This document shows, in pieces, positions 21,198 to 30,847 of a stretch of DNA of 46,210 bases (positions within the stretch are counted from its first letter, which is position 1; every line of letters starts with the position of its first letter). The position numbers and the translations under genes were made by a program. The notes under the pieces are model-generated. The model saw only the letters and a program-made list of their open reading frames with translations, was not told where the DNA came from and did not search any database. Source of the stretch: a virus; the IMG/VR virus record IMGVR_UViG_3300034122_001692, positions 1 to 46,210 of that record; one strand, 5' to 3'.

Positions 21198-23080
21198 AGC
21201 AAAGCCTGGTTGATTACCTTTTCAACAGCGCCTTTGACGTCAACGAGAGGGTCAGGTACTACTTGGACAAGATTGGACAAATACAGATGTCCACTTACAA
21301 GCCCAAGAAGATGATTATTCCTTCGTTTTCCAGCCGGACCGAGCAGTCCAAATGGGAGAACGAACAGATACGCAGGACGAGGTTTGGGCATGATGGCATC
21401 TGCGGGATGATGTACATGTACACCTACTTCTGGAAGATGAAGTCCAAGAACGGGGGGCTTATTTCCCCGGAGTTTCGAAGGTGCAACGCGGAGTTCTTCA
21501 ACCTTATTGAGTCTTGCCTGTACGGCGAGTCAAGCCTCTACCCGGACAATACCAGTAGTGGCGTCATCCTTGGTGGACGGCGCCGTTGGGGCAAGTCCTA
21601 CAGCCTTGCCAACGCGATGTACTGCACGGCGATCCATAATCCCTATTCGGAGATTGGTTTCACATCCAAGTCAGAGGAGGACATGAAGAAGTTTATGAGC
21701 GACGTACTGAAGACCGGCTACAACAACCTGCCGTCTTTCCTGCGCGCTACATCTATGGCCGGTAACTCGGCATCGCGCCTAGAGTTCGCCAAGAAGATTC
21801 GCGACAAGGATGGCAACATCAAGAAGGTTGGGCTTAACTCGGTCATCTTTGGTCGTTCGCCTGAGCCAACGTCGTTTGAGGGATCCGGTATGCGCATGGT
21901 GGTGTACGAGGAGCCCGGTAAGTGGGACCCAGGTCAGCTCAAGCAGAATTGGTCCTATACAGAGCCGGCTTTGGCAGCGGATGACGGTATTACCCGGAAG
22001 GGCGTTCCCATCCTGGCCGGTACGGCGGGAGATGCTGCAGAGAATGGCGATGACTTCAAGGACTTTTGGTACAACGCGGAGGGCTACGGCCTTATCCGCT
22101 ACTTTGCTGCCGGCTGGAGCGGGTTCATGATTGACAACGAGCTAGGCAACGAGAACGTCATTGAGGGGCTGAAATACATCCTTAGTGAGCGTGAGAAGAA
22201 GCGTAAGCAGTCCATGAAGCGGTATTACGACTTTATCGTTCAGTACCCCTTGGAGGCTGAGGAAATGTTCATCCAGGTGGGTGATTCGCCTTTTGACGTG
22301 GAGTTGATTAACAACCGGATCGCGCACTTGGACACCCATCCACCCAAGATGAAGAGGGGTCTGTTCCGTAAATCCAACGACAAGGTGGTATTCATTCCCA
22401 AGGAAGACGGGGACGTCATCATGTTGGAGGAACCCTCTGACGACGTTCAGTATGCCGCCGGGTGTGACCCGACGGATGGCGCCAAGAAAGAAGGCATTGG
22501 CTCGGACCTGTCGTTCTTTATCGCGAAGGGGCTGCACTTGGGGGAAGAAGAGACGCACAGCGGTGGTGCCGTATTGCAGTATACAGCCAAGCCCAAGGAC
22601 ATGAACGAGGCTTACGAGCAATGCGCCCTGGCGGTGGAGTACTACAGCAAGAAGAACACCTGCACGGTGTTGATTGAAAGAAACAGAGCCCGAATGATAT
22701 CCTACTTCCAGGATAGGGACTTGACGAAGTTTCTGGCGAAAAAGCCACCCAAGATTGGCAAATTAGCCAGACCGGGGAATGTCATAGAATACGGGGTCTA
22801 CATGGACGAAATGGTTAAGGATCAGATGATTGGCGTTATTGACGATGACTTGACATCCAACATTGAACACTACCAATACTCTGATTTGCTGTCGGATTTG
22901 GCCAATTACAACCCAGAAAACAAAAAAAGAAAATATGACCGAGTAGATGCTTGGGGTCTTACCTTGATTAATTTACGAACGGTAGCCAAAAGTCGTTTGT
23001 TAAGAAAAGAGACAAGCAATGACCTATTCAAGGGATTTGACTATGTTTTCAGTAAGGAGGGAAAACTACAACGTAAATGA
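21194..23080 (+). CDS. terL: Terminase large subunit
   Basis: 628 residues. ATPase: Walker A GGRRRWGKS (127-135), Walker B-like MRMVVYEE (233-240, with Tyr where Asp is usual), coupling motif ILAGTAGD (273-280). Nuclease (RNase H fold): D425 in GCDPTDGAKKEGIGSD, E495 in TVLIERN, D582/D585 in YDRVDAW. It packages DNA into the prohead and cuts it. Overlaps the upstream gene by 4 bp and the portal gene by 4 bp. The last 400 bp are visibly more AT-rich than the first 1.4 kb. Confidence 0.95.
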   Translation: MKQSLVDYLFNSAFDVNERVRYYLDKIGQIQMSTYKPKKMIIPSFSSRTEQSKWENEQIRRTRFGHDGICGMMYMYTYFWKMKSKNGGLISPEFRRCNAEFFNLIESCLYGESSLYPDNTSSGVILGGRRRWGKSYSLANAMYCTAIHNPYSEIGFTSKSEEDMKKFMSDVLKTGYNNLPSFLRATSMAGNSASRLEFAKKIRDKDGNIKKVGLNSVIFGRSPEPTSFEGSGMRMVVYEEPGKWDPGQLKQNWSYTEPALAADDGITRKGVPILAGTAGDAAENGDDFKDFWYNAEGYGLIRYFAAGWSGFMIDNELGNENVIEGLKYILSEREKKRKQSMKRYYDFIVQYPLEAEEMFIQVGDSPFDVELINNRIAHLDTHPPKMKRGLFRKSNDKVVFIPKEDGDVIMLEEPSDDVQYAAGCDPTDGAKKEGIGSDLSFFIAKGLHLGEEETHSGGAVLQYTAKPKDMNEAYEQCALAVEYYSKKNTCTVLIERNRARMISYFQDRDLTKFLAKKPPKIGKLARPGNVIEYGVYMDEMVKDQMIGVIDDDLTSNIEHYQYSDLLSDLANYNPENKKRKYDRVDAWGLTLINLRTVAKSRLLRKETSNDLFKGFDYVFSKEGKLQRK

Positions 23081-25302
23081 GCGCTACCGCAATACAAACA
23101 ACTTTCCCCAATATGTGGGTCCAAGACTCGCAGAAGGGGGAAGATTATCACAAGCAAGCCATCTTGGCTATTCTTGGGCAGACGGTGGCGAACGGTTACA
23201 TTCCCAACCTTTACACAGCCATGGACCGGTCTATGAACTTCTACAATGGAGACTACGACCTTTCCAAGAAGTTTGACTTCCTGCAGAAGGATTACAACGG
23301 CCGAAGTCTTCCGGCATTGTGGATTAACTTCAACAAGATCCGCAACAAGGTCAACCTCCTAGAAGGGGAGGTGGCTATTCAGAAGCTGGACGTATCGTGT
23401 AAGACACTAAATCGTGATGCTGTATCTAGGAAGATGAAGAAGAAATCTTCCATTGTAGCACAAAAGATTATGATGTCTGTCATTCCAAAGATTGACCCGA
23501 CAGGCGAACTTATTGAGATGAAAGAGCCGGATTTTATTCCGTACTCTGAAGAAGAATTGGACCTCTACATGCGTTCCTCTTACAAGGAACCCATTGAGCG
23601 CACCATGGACTCCATCTTGCGCTATGAGATTGAGAGGGATAAATACGTGCAGACCAGGCTTGCCTTTTGGAGGGACATCCTGATAACCGGCCGGGCTATT
23701 GGTAAGCACGAGCTCAAGTATGGAAAGCCGCACATCCGTCGTGTGGACCCGCGCTATGTCATCGTGGATCCTTACGTCTTTGACGACAGCTTTAGCACAT
23801 CGGCATTTATTGGAGAATGGCGCTACGCTCCGGTTACGGAGGTCTGCGACACCTATGGCTTGACGCTTGAGGAGTTGAATACGATAAGGTACGACCAAGG
23901 TTCTTGGCTATGGGGCGGTTATTCGCAGAACGGAACGAACTTCTTGTTGCCTTACATCACCGTGAACAATCAGTTTATGTGCTTGGTGTTTTACGCGGAG
24001 TGGAGGGACATTCGCCAGGTACGCGCCAAGGTAACCGTGGACCAATATGGCGGTGAGCATGTCAAGATCCTCGGGAAAGACGAAAGACCAAAGTTGACGG
24101 AAAAGGAGAAGGAGAATGGAGGACGCATTGAAACAAGGAATGTTGAGACAATTCGCAAGGCGACCCTTGTGGGGTCTAGCATTGTGAAGGAATGGGGCGA
24201 GATGAATAACATCGTTAGGGATAGCGTCGACAATCCGGTGAAAGCCGAGTACAGTTACACGATTATCTCCCCGCAGTACACCAACTTTAGGACTGTGTCC
24301 AAGGTTGAGGAGATGTCCGCTCTGCAGGAGTTCAAGGACCTAATTATGTACACCGTGCAACAAGAGATGTCCACGGCAGGGCGTAAAGGTTTTGTCTACG
24401 ATCTTCGCTACAAGCCAGACAACCTGCAATTGCAGGATGTGATGTACTACCTAAAGACATCCGGTATTGCCTTTACGAGTAGCGGGCAGGAAGCGGTACC
24501 GCCCAATGGTAACCCATTCCCAAGCATTGACACAGGTATCTCCAATTCAATTAACCTATACCTCAACTTGGCGTCATACATCGATATGGAGATCGACAAG
24601 ATTTCTGGAATCAACGACGCTCGCCAAGGCTTTCAAAAAGGGGATTCTCTTGTTGGAGTGAATCAGATGGCGGTTATGCAAAGCAGTCTTATTACTCAGC
24701 CGTTGAACAAAGCGTTTGAGATTTTTGAGAATGAATTATTGCAGAAATACGCCAACTACATTAAGACGATTTTCCCATTCTTAAAAGAACAATATGAGCC
24801 AATTGTCTCGCAAATCGGCATTGACCTTATGGAGATTGATGAAGATGTACCTCTTCAGGATTATGGTATTTTTATCAAGGTTAACTCCGATGATATTATG
24901 AACAATAGGCCGAAGTTCGAGCAACTTGTTAGTTCCGCCGTACAGGCTAACAGCCTAAGTATTTCCGAGGCTATGGTTCTTTTATTCAATCCAGACACCA
25001 AAGAGGGCGTCAAGAAGTTCCTTGCACTCCAAGACCGAAAAGCATCTCAAGCGGAACAATCGCAAGAACAGCAAATGATGATGCAACAACAGATGGCTCA
25101 ACAGCAAATCATTGGAGATACTGAGAAACAAATTCAAGTTGATAGGGCTCGTTCCGAGAACAAAGGACAACTCCAAATGTTAAGGGAGGAGTTAAAGAAT
25201 CGTACGATGGAGCAACAAACTCAACTTGATATGCTCAAAAAAGAGCAAGAACAGAACTTCAACCTCATCATTGAGGCATTAAAAGAACAAAAAACCCAAT
25301 AA
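23077..25302 (+). CDS. Portal protein
   Basis: 741 residues, directly after TerL. The N-terminal region (MDRSMNFYNGDYDLS, then NKVNLLEGEVAIQKLDVSCK) matches P22-like portals; GFQKGDSLVGVNQMAVMQSS is the type of clip/stem segment expected near residue 520. The C-terminal 100 residues are a Gln/Met-rich coiled coil (QEQQMMMQQQMAQQQ), like the barrel extension of podoviral portals. Forms the dodecameric DNA gate at the capsid vertex. GC content falls along the gene, as in TerL. Confidence 0.88.
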   Translation: MSATAIQTTFPNMWVQDSQKGEDYHKQAILAILGQTVANGYIPNLYTAMDRSMNFYNGDYDLSKKFDFLQKDYNGRSLPALWINFNKIRNKVNLLEGEVAIQKLDVSCKTLNRDAVSRKMKKKSSIVAQKIMMSVIPKIDPTGELIEMKEPDFIPYSEEELDLYMRSSYKEPIERTMDSILRYEIERDKYVQTRLAFWRDILITGRAIGKHELKYGKPHIRRVDPRYVIVDPYVFDDSFSTSAFIGEWRYAPVTEVCDTYGLTLEELNTIRYDQGSWLWGGYSQNGTNFLLPYITVNNQFMCLVFYAEWRDIRQVRAKVTVDQYGGEHVKILGKDERPKLTEKEKENGGRIETRNVETIRKATLVGSSIVKEWGEMNNIVRDSVDNPVKAEYSYTIISPQYTNFRTVSKVEEMSALQEFKDLIMYTVQQEMSTAGRKGFVYDLRYKPDNLQLQDVMYYLKTSGIAFTSSGQEAVPPNGNPFPSIDTGISNSINLYLNLASYIDMEIDKISGINDARQGFQKGDSLVGVNQMAVMQSSLITQPLNKAFEIFENELLQKYANYIKTIFPFLKEQYEPIVSQIGIDLMEIDEDVPLQDYGIFIKVNSDDIMNNRPKFEQLVSSAVQANSLSISEAMVLLFNPDTKEGVKKFLALQDRKASQAEQSQEQQMMMQQQMAQQQIIGDTEKQIQVDRARSENKGQLQMLREELKNRTMEQQTQLDMLKKEQEQNFNLIIEALKEQKTQ

Positions 25303-25304
25303 AC

Positions 25305-26441
25305 ATGTCAGAAGATTTAGATTTGCTAGCCCTTCAGAAACTGACGGGCGAGGCGGAATCTCATTCGCCCATAGGCGATGAGAACGAACAAGCGGCACTA
25401 AACGCCCTTAATGGTCAGCCAGAGGCGCCTCCACAGCCTGTGGCACAAACTCCCGAAGCTCCGGCAGAAACTGCCCAAGACTTGGAGGAAGAGGCAGATG
25501 TTGATGATACTGCAAACGAAACGGGTGCAGAAAATGTTAATGCAGATGAGAACCCTAACACGGACCTCAATTTCGACATTGATTTGGACGAAGGCGTTGA
25601 AGTACCTGCTGCGGATGATTTCGTAACAAAGTACAAAAACGAGTTTGCGGACCTTGGACTTGAGGGAGTTAACACCTCCCAGGATTTTGTAGAAAAGTTC
25701 AAGAGCCTAAAACAGGAGTTGGAGGAAACGAAAGAATCCACCAAGACCGTATTCGCCAGTGATATGATCCGAGAGGCGAATGAGATCATGAAGCAGGGAG
25801 GCGACTGGCTGAGTTATTTAGGCTTGTCTACTCTTGATTACGACTCAGTTCCAGATGTGGACCTTTTGTCGTATGAGCTTAAATCCGACTTTGATACAAA
25901 GGAGGAACTTGATGAGTACATTGCCTCCCTTGACGAGACCCAAATTCGCCTTAATGCGAAGAGGATACGAAAGGACTTGAAGTTGCAGCAGGAAGTTCAG
26001 AAGCAACAGGTTGCTTTACAAGCGCAGGAGCATCAGCGTGTTTACGATGATAACCTTCGCAAGGCAATCAATAGCATCGAAAAGGTGGACAGGGTCAAGG
26101 TCAAAGACCAAGACCGGGCAAGCATTCAAAAGATGCTCACCACTTACAACGATAAGGCTAAGGCAACTGAGTTCCAGATCAAGCACTTCCTGAAGCCTAA
26201 TGGAGAACCGGATTTCCAAAAGATGGTGCAAAGCGCCTACAAATTGGAAATGTTCGACAAGGTACTTGAGTACGCTACTCGTAGCGCCAAGAATTCAGGA
26301 AAAGCCGCTGTGATTCAAAACCTGTCCAACGTAGAGAGACCGAAGGCAACAAATATCGCCGAGGCTACTCCACGAAAGGCTTTGTCTACTGTTGAATCCG
26401 AAGTTGAAAGGTTGAGAAAGGGTGAAAAACCTTTGTTCTAA
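25305..26441 (+). CDS. Scaffold-like protein
   Basis: 378 residues between portal and capsid genes. The first 110 residues are acidic and Pro/Ala-rich with low complexity; the middle and end are charged helices (LKLQQEVQKQQVALQAQEHQ). Such acidic, coiled-coil proteins immediately before the capsid gene are usually scaffolding proteins of the prohead. Identified by position and composition only. Confidence 0.65.
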   Translation: MSEDLDLLALQKLTGEAESHSPIGDENEQAALNALNGQPEAPPQPVAQTPEAPAETAQDLEEEADVDDTANETGAENVNADENPNTDLNFDIDLDEGVEVPAADDFVTKYKNEFADLGLEGVNTSQDFVEKFKSLKQELEETKESTKTVFASDMIREANEIMKQGGDWLSYLGLSTLDYDSVPDVDLLSYELKSDFDTKEELDEYIASLDETQIRLNAKRIRKDLKLQQEVQKQQVALQAQEHQRVYDDNLRKAINSIEKVDRVKVKDQDRASIQKMLTTYNDKAKATEFQIKHFLKPNGEPDFQKMVQSAYKLEMFDKVLEYATRSAKNSGKAAVIQNLSNVERPKATNIAEATPRKALSTVESEVERLRKGEKPLF

Positions 26442-26459
26442 ACTTAAATAAACAAAAAA

Positions 26460-27833
26460 ATGGCTTACATTAATACAATCAATCCAAACAATGCTGCTCC
26501 CAATACCATCAGAACTGGCAGTGTGGATAGCACCTACGTTTTTGGCGGAATCCAAAAACCCGATTTCAGCGACTACATCACGTATCGCTTCCCTCAGTAC
26601 ACCATCACAACTCTTTTGAGCCGTATCGGCCGTAAGAACCCTGTCGTTGGTAACGACGTTTTCAACTGGTTTGAAAAAGGCAAGTTCCGCCAATCAGTCG
26701 CTGTATCTGCGGTAACAAGTACTACTAGTGGCGATACGGCTGGAACAGTTGCGTTTGCAGGTGGATCAACCATTCAGGCTACATTTTTAGTCGGCGATGT
26801 TATTCGTTTTGAAAACGATGCTTACGCGGTTGTAACGGCAACTACTGGCGCTACTGGGTCAACTTCATCCGGAACTCTTGGTCTCAACGCTCTTGGAGCA
26901 AACTTTGGGTCAGCTATTACGGTCGGGATGAAATTTGCTCACTTGTACAATTTACAGGCCGAATATTCCGACAGCCCATCCGGTCGTGTATGGCAAGAAA
27001 ACCAGGTCAGCGAGTACCTAGGCATCCTTCGTCGTTCTGTGGTTTGTTCTACAACTCAAGGATCTAACCTCAAGTACGTAAAGAAGTCTGACAGCGAGTG
27101 GTCTTACTACTACATCAACGAGATGGAAACCATGCAAGAGATGGCTATGGACCGCGAGATGTACATCTTGGCCGCAAAGTCAAACGGATCAGCTACAACC
27201 GGTAACGTAATGTCTGGCCGCCTTGGCGGTAACGGTATCTTGCAGCGTGTGATCACTAACGGTGTTGTAGGGACCTACTCTTCAGCTATTGCCGAGACTG
27301 ACTTAGCCGAGCAAGTTCGCTTGATGTGCCTGAACAGCAGCGGAAATGAGTTCACCGTCCTTTGCGGTAGCTCTGCCTATGCCGACGCCCAGTTCGCTCT
27401 CCGCGACTACACCTTGAACGGTGGCATCAGCTTTGGTGTGTTCTCCGGCGATGGTATCATGACCGGTTTGAACATCACCAAGTACAAGTTCATGGACAAG
27501 ATCTTGAACTTCGTTTTGTACTACCCATTCGCCAACGAGGCCCTGTTCCCTGCTCCTGCCACTTCCGGCATCAACTGGGATAAAGCCATGTTGTTCTTGA
27601 ACATGGGTACCGACGATCGTGGCAACCCGCTCATCAACTTGCGCTATAAGCAAGACCTGTTGGGCCAAAGCCTTGAGTTCCGTCGCACCGTCCAAGAGGG
27701 TATCACTACCCCAGAGGCCGGTTCCGGAGCCGCTCGTGCTAACGGTAAAGATGGATTCACAGTAGACTTCTACTCTTCCATCGGTGTTGAATTGCGCGCA
27801 GCCAACAACCACGGCTTGTTGTACGCAGCGTAA
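26460..27833 (+). CDS. Major capsid protein
   Basis: 457 residues. It starts with a short extension, then YITYRFPQYTITTLLSRIGR and FNWFEKGKFR, and has a Ser/Thr/Gly-rich inserted region (about 80-160) that may be a surface domain. Position after portal/scaffold, C-ending codons typical of high expression and a strong terminator directly downstream all support the major capsid protein (HK97 fold expected). Start preceded by an A-rich leader (AATAAACAAAAAA) and no Shine-Dalgarno box. Confidence 0.85.
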   Translation: MAYINTINPNNAAPNTIRTGSVDSTYVFGGIQKPDFSDYITYRFPQYTITTLLSRIGRKNPVVGNDVFNWFEKGKFRQSVAVSAVTSTTSGDTAGTVAFAGGSTIQATFLVGDVIRFENDAYAVVTATTGATGSTSSGTLGLNALGANFGSAITVGMKFAHLYNLQAEYSDSPSGRVWQENQVSEYLGILRRSVVCSTTQGSNLKYVKKSDSEWSYYYINEMETMQEMAMDREMYILAAKSNGSATTGNVMSGRLGGNGILQRVITNGVVGTYSSAIAETDLAEQVRLMCLNSSGNEFTVLCGSSAYADAQFALRDYTLNGGISFGVFSGDGIMTGLNITKYKFMDKILNFVLYYPFANEALFPAPATSGINWDKAMLFLNMGTDDRGNPLINLRYKQDLLGQSLEFRRTVQEGITTPEAGSGAARANGKDGFTVDFYSSIGVELRAANNHGLLYAA

Positions 27834-27855
27834 TCCCTCTTAACTGAGGAAACGA

Positions 27856-27880
27856 AGCCCTCGCCCACAAGGCGGGGGCT
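27856..27880 (+). terminator. Strong rho-independent terminator after capsid gene
   Basis: Stem AGCCCTCGCC/GGCGGGGGCT (10 bp, one wobble) with loop CACAA, followed by TTTTGTTTT. It ends the capsid transcript, so downstream genes need readthrough or their own promoter. An inverted pair AATTTTATG/CATAAATTT and one TGTTAT word lie just downstream (27901-27930). Confidence 0.92.
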
Positions 27881-27936
27881 TTTGTTTTGGAACTGAACGA
27901 AATTTTATGTGTTATAGTGTCATAAATTTTTAAAAA

Positions 27937-28740
27937 ATGCCAGTTAAACAAAGCGACTTTGAGTTCTTTCTTTTGCAGTCCGGCAATGGGAGCACTTTCC
28001 ATTTTTCGGAATACAAGACCTTGGATGGTGTAGTCCATAGACTAACGGAAACGATTTTACCTGATGGCCGGACTCGTTATAAGCGGTTTCACTTTAATGT
28101 AGGTGAGCCTATGGTCGTGCATAAGTCAAACAAAGAGTTGCTTGATTTTTTGACAAATCATCCAAACAACCCGGAATCTCCATGGTTTAATGGAAACGCT
28201 TTATTCAAAAGGCTACAGCCAGAAGTTGAGTCAAAGTTACGTATTGAGGACAAACTCCTAAATGCAAAGGCAATCACATTAGCCTCTGAACTGAAAGGAA
28301 GAAGGCTTCTTGAGGTCGCATCGCTATGTGGGATGTTCTACGATGAGGAAGATGAAATCATCGCATTTGAAAATGTTTTGACTTACGCAGAGCGCAATCC
28401 AAAACAGTTCCTAAAGATTTACGCAATTCCTAATCGTGAGGCCCGAATGCGTCACTTGGTCCGAACCGCCATTGGGCGAGGAGTTATCACAACAAACGAT
28501 GGCGTATATCGCTTTGGTAGCTACACCTTGGGCGTTGACGAAGACTCAACCATTGGGAAAATTGTAAACGAGAAGGAAGTCCTTGAGATGATTGAGAGCC
28601 GTCTTGGATTCTTGGAATCCGACAGGGAGTCAAAGGCTGAGAAGCCTGCTCCAAGCGTTGCCCCGGAGCCTGTGCAGGAAGAGCCAGAGATCACCATGGC
28701 CGATATCAACAAGTACGCCAGGAACAGGAAGCCCCAATAA
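27937..28740 (+). CDS. Uncharacterised 267-residue protein after capsid
   Basis: 267 residues. Central block (FLTNHPNNPESPWFNGNALF, then LRIEDKLLNAKAITLASELK) is helical; C-terminal 45 residues are Glu/Pro-rich linker plus EITMADINKYARNRKPQ. Not a recognised family; position suggests a head-completion or virion-assembly role. A-rich leader before the start. Confidence 0.7.
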   Translation: MPVKQSDFEFFLLQSGNGSTFHFSEYKTLDGVVHRLTETILPDGRTRYKRFHFNVGEPMVVHKSNKELLDFLTNHPNNPESPWFNGNALFKRLQPEVESKLRIEDKLLNAKAITLASELKGRRLLEVASLCGMFYDEEDEIIAFENVLTYAERNPKQFLKIYAIPNREARMRHLVRTAIGRGVITTNDGVYRFGSYTLGVDEDSTIGKIVNEKEVLEMIESRLGFLESDRESKAEKPAPSVAPEPVQEEPEITMADINKYARNRKPQ

Positions 28741-28752
28741 GGAGCACAAGTA

Positions 28753-29319
28753 ATGCCATCAACATTTACAGATACAGAGCTACGCATCTTGAGGTACCAA
28801 AAAAGGTACCCAGATGCTAGTCCTGTTGAAATAGCGGCGAATATCGGATCTTCGTCCGATAGGGTGTCCGCGTTTTTGGCTACTCAGGCGTCACAAGTTC
28901 CTGTTCCGCAAGTGCAGCTTGATGAAATAGAGACGGCCTACATTGAGCAAAACGATTTGATTCTGCGATTTGTCAGCGGCCGATTGGTCAATGCCGGCAG
29001 GGTTGTTGGCAGCAATGGTGCTACTGGACCTGCGGGTCCAACCGGAGCATCCGGAAGTACGGGACCACAAGGACCAACGGGACCACAAGGCCCACAAGGG
29101 ATACAGGGATTCCCTGGAGACTTGGGGCCTCCTGGTGAGGTAGGTCCACAAGGCCCACAAGGTGCAACAGGACCTGCGGGTCCTGGGTTCAGCAATGGAG
29201 ATGCCAAGGGAGACATCAAGTACTGGGATGGGTCTTCTTGGAAGAACTTACCCATAGGAACAAACGGTCAAGTGCTGACCGTTGGCGAAAACGATGAGTT
29301 AGAGTGGACCGATAAGTAA
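28753..29319 (+). CDS. Collagen-like protein with HTH-like N-terminus
   Basis: 188 residues in three parts. Residues 1-45 ([20 protein letters not shown], then SSDRVSAFL) resemble a winged-helix/HTH; residues about 93-143 are a Gly-X-Y collagen-like repeat ([20 protein letters not shown]...); the end ([20 protein letters not shown] then QVLTV...LEW) is typical of trimeric phage fibre tips. The last two parts suggest a virion fibre; the HTH-like start may be a capsid-anchor resembling a known fold by chance. Followed by its own terminator. Confidence 0.75.
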   Translation: MPSTFTDTELRILRYQKRYPDASPVEIAANIGSSSDRVSAFLATQASQVPVPQVQLDEIETAYIEQNDLILRFVSGRLVNAGRVVGSNGATGPAGPTGASGSTGPQGPTGPQGPQGIQGFPGDLGPPGEVGPQGPQGATGPAGPGFSNGDAKGDIKYWDGSSWKNLPIGTNGQVLTVGENDELEWTDK

Positions 29320-29340
29320 AGGATTTCTAGTTGGTTGGTT

Positions 29341-29360
29341 AAGGGAGCTTCGGCTCCCTT
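29341..29360 (+). terminator. Rho-independent terminator after collagen-like gene
   Basis: Stem AAGGGAGC/GCTCCCTT (8 bp) with a stable TTCG tetraloop, followed by TTCTTTT. Ends the 27937-29319 transcript. Confidence 0.92.
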
Positions 29361-29414
29361 TTCTTTTGAACCCGTGTGTTGGATTGTTTGTTAAATGAAA
29401 GATAGAGGTATAAA

Positions 29415-30155
29415 ATGACGACAGCAGAACTAAGCTCAAGATTTGATTTGATTTGCGATAAGGTGGGTTCTCCCTACTTTACTGCGACAGAAAAAGCCGA
29501 TTTCTTCAATACGGCTCAACTGAGCATTATTGACGAAATTATCTTCCCGACCAAGAAGCAAGATCGCAAGGATGTCGACATTTTTGACTTCAGCCGGGAA
29601 GACGCTTTTCAACAAGGCATTGGCACTTTAGTAAGGACTGCCACGGTTACAGGCATTGCATCTGGAACCACAAACATTACCTTTACCCAAATAAACACCG
29701 CCTTGGTGTCGGGTACGGTATACAAAGTCATAGACTTCCTCGTACAGGCATCCACAGGCTCTACAACGACTTACAACAGCGCTAAGAGGGTTAGGACTAT
29801 CAATTCAGCGTCAAGGGTTTATGGGAACCTTAGGACGTTTAATTCTTTCACAAACAACACGGGTAGGTCTGCGATTTACACCATTTCTTCTTTTGCGTCT
29901 GGGACAACTGGAACGACAAGCCAGGGAAGGATTGAGTTCTTCCCTGCAGCTCCTGTATCTGGGAGTTCCTACCTGGTTGAGGTGGTTGTATTCCCAAGAC
30001 CCATTAGCCTTACAACCGGCAGCGTGGTGAACCCAGAGATTGACGCTATGTTCCACAACGAACTTCTGTTCCGGTCTCTTCAACTTGCCGGTATATCGAT
30101 AAGGGAAAAGGAACTTTACGATGGCACTAACCTAGAACAAGCCAAAGAGCAATGA
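29415..30155 (+). CDS. Head-tail connector-like protein (1)
   Basis: 246 residues. Helical ends (MTTAELSSRFDLICDKVGSP, and FHNELLFRSLQLAGISIREK) bracket a Thr/Ser-rich beta middle. This alpha-beta-alpha layout, the size and the position before another such gene fit a connector or ring protein of a short-tailed phage. 4-bp overlap with the next gene. No direct family match. Confidence 0.55.
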   Translation: MTTAELSSRFDLICDKVGSPYFTATEKADFFNTAQLSIIDEIIFPTKKQDRKDVDIFDFSREDAFQQGIGTLVRTATVTGIASGTTNITFTQINTALVSGTVYKVIDFLVQASTGSTTTYNSAKRVRTINSASRVYGNLRTFNSFTNNTGRSAIYTISSFASGTTGTTSQGRIEFFPAAPVSGSSYLVEVVVFPRPISLTTGSVVNPEIDAMFHNELLFRSLQLAGISIREKELYDGTNLEQAKEQ

Positions 30156-30847
30156 TTAATACCGTAACAATCGATCAGGTCATCAGCAACGCGATGATTG
30201 CCTTGGGCATGGAGAATGACCGCTACAGGGTCATCTTCTACGAATGGGCTTTCCAGGGTCTGCGGGATATCGGCTTGACGACTATAAGCCTCACGACATC
30301 GACTGGAACCATCACAACGGGCAATACCTTTTCTATACCGACGAACTGCGTTTACATTGACTCTATTGCCGTCAAGAACAGTACAGCAGGAAATGTGGCT
30401 TACCCCATGTTTGACTCCAACTATTGGTCTTCGGTTCCGGATGACGACCAAACGACTTACGACAAGGACTATGTGGTAAGCAAGCAGGGTTCGGACCTCG
30501 TGTTTAGCACGACGATTCGTGGCAACTCCTACGACCAGGTGATCATCCGGTACTACGGTATGCCTGTGGATTCCAACAATATACCGTTGATTCCGGAGTA
30601 TTACTTGAGGGCTATTGTCGCTTACATTGAATACATGTTCGTGAAGAGAGAGCGTTACCGCAAGCGGAACGAGATTCCAATGAGCGAGATTCAGACTTTG
30701 TACCAACAATGGGTAACCTTGAAGGCAGACGCTATGTCTAAGCGCAATCAGCCTCAGAAGCCTGAGATTGAAGCAGCTATTGCTACTTGGCTCACGATGC
30801 TACCAAACCAAAAGAGATTGATGCGCACCCCCAAAACGCCTAATTAA
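30152..30847 (+). CDS. Head-tail connector-like protein (2)
   Basis: 231 residues: helical start (IDQVISNAMIALGMENDRYR), beta centre (FSIPTNCVYIDSIAVKN), then a helix with LIPEYYLRAIVAYIEYMFVK and a basic tail. The pattern of strands followed by a Pro-x-Tyr helix region is typical of gp4/gp11-type adaptor and tail-tubular proteins of podoviruses. Stop overlaps the next start as TAATG. Confidence 0.6.
   Translation: MINTVTIDQVISNAMIALGMENDRYRVIFYEWAFQGLRDIGLTTISLTTSTGTITTGNTFSIPTNCVYIDSIAVKNSTAGNVAYPMFDSNYWSSVPDDDQTTYDKDYVVSKQGSDLVFSTTIRGNSYDQVIIRYYGMPVDSNNIPLIPEYYLRAIVAYIEYMFVKRERYRKRNEIPMSEIQTLYQQWVTLKADAMSKRNQPQKPEIEAAIATWLTMLPNQKRLMRTPKTPN

Noticed and set aside
27303-27812. 169-codon frame antisense to the capsid gene
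   Set aside because: Results from the C-ending codon bias of the capsid gene; no leader or plausible product.
28891-29255. Antisense Pro/Gly-rich frames opposite the collagen-like gene
   Set aside because: They are mirror products of the Gly-X-Y repeat coding sequence.
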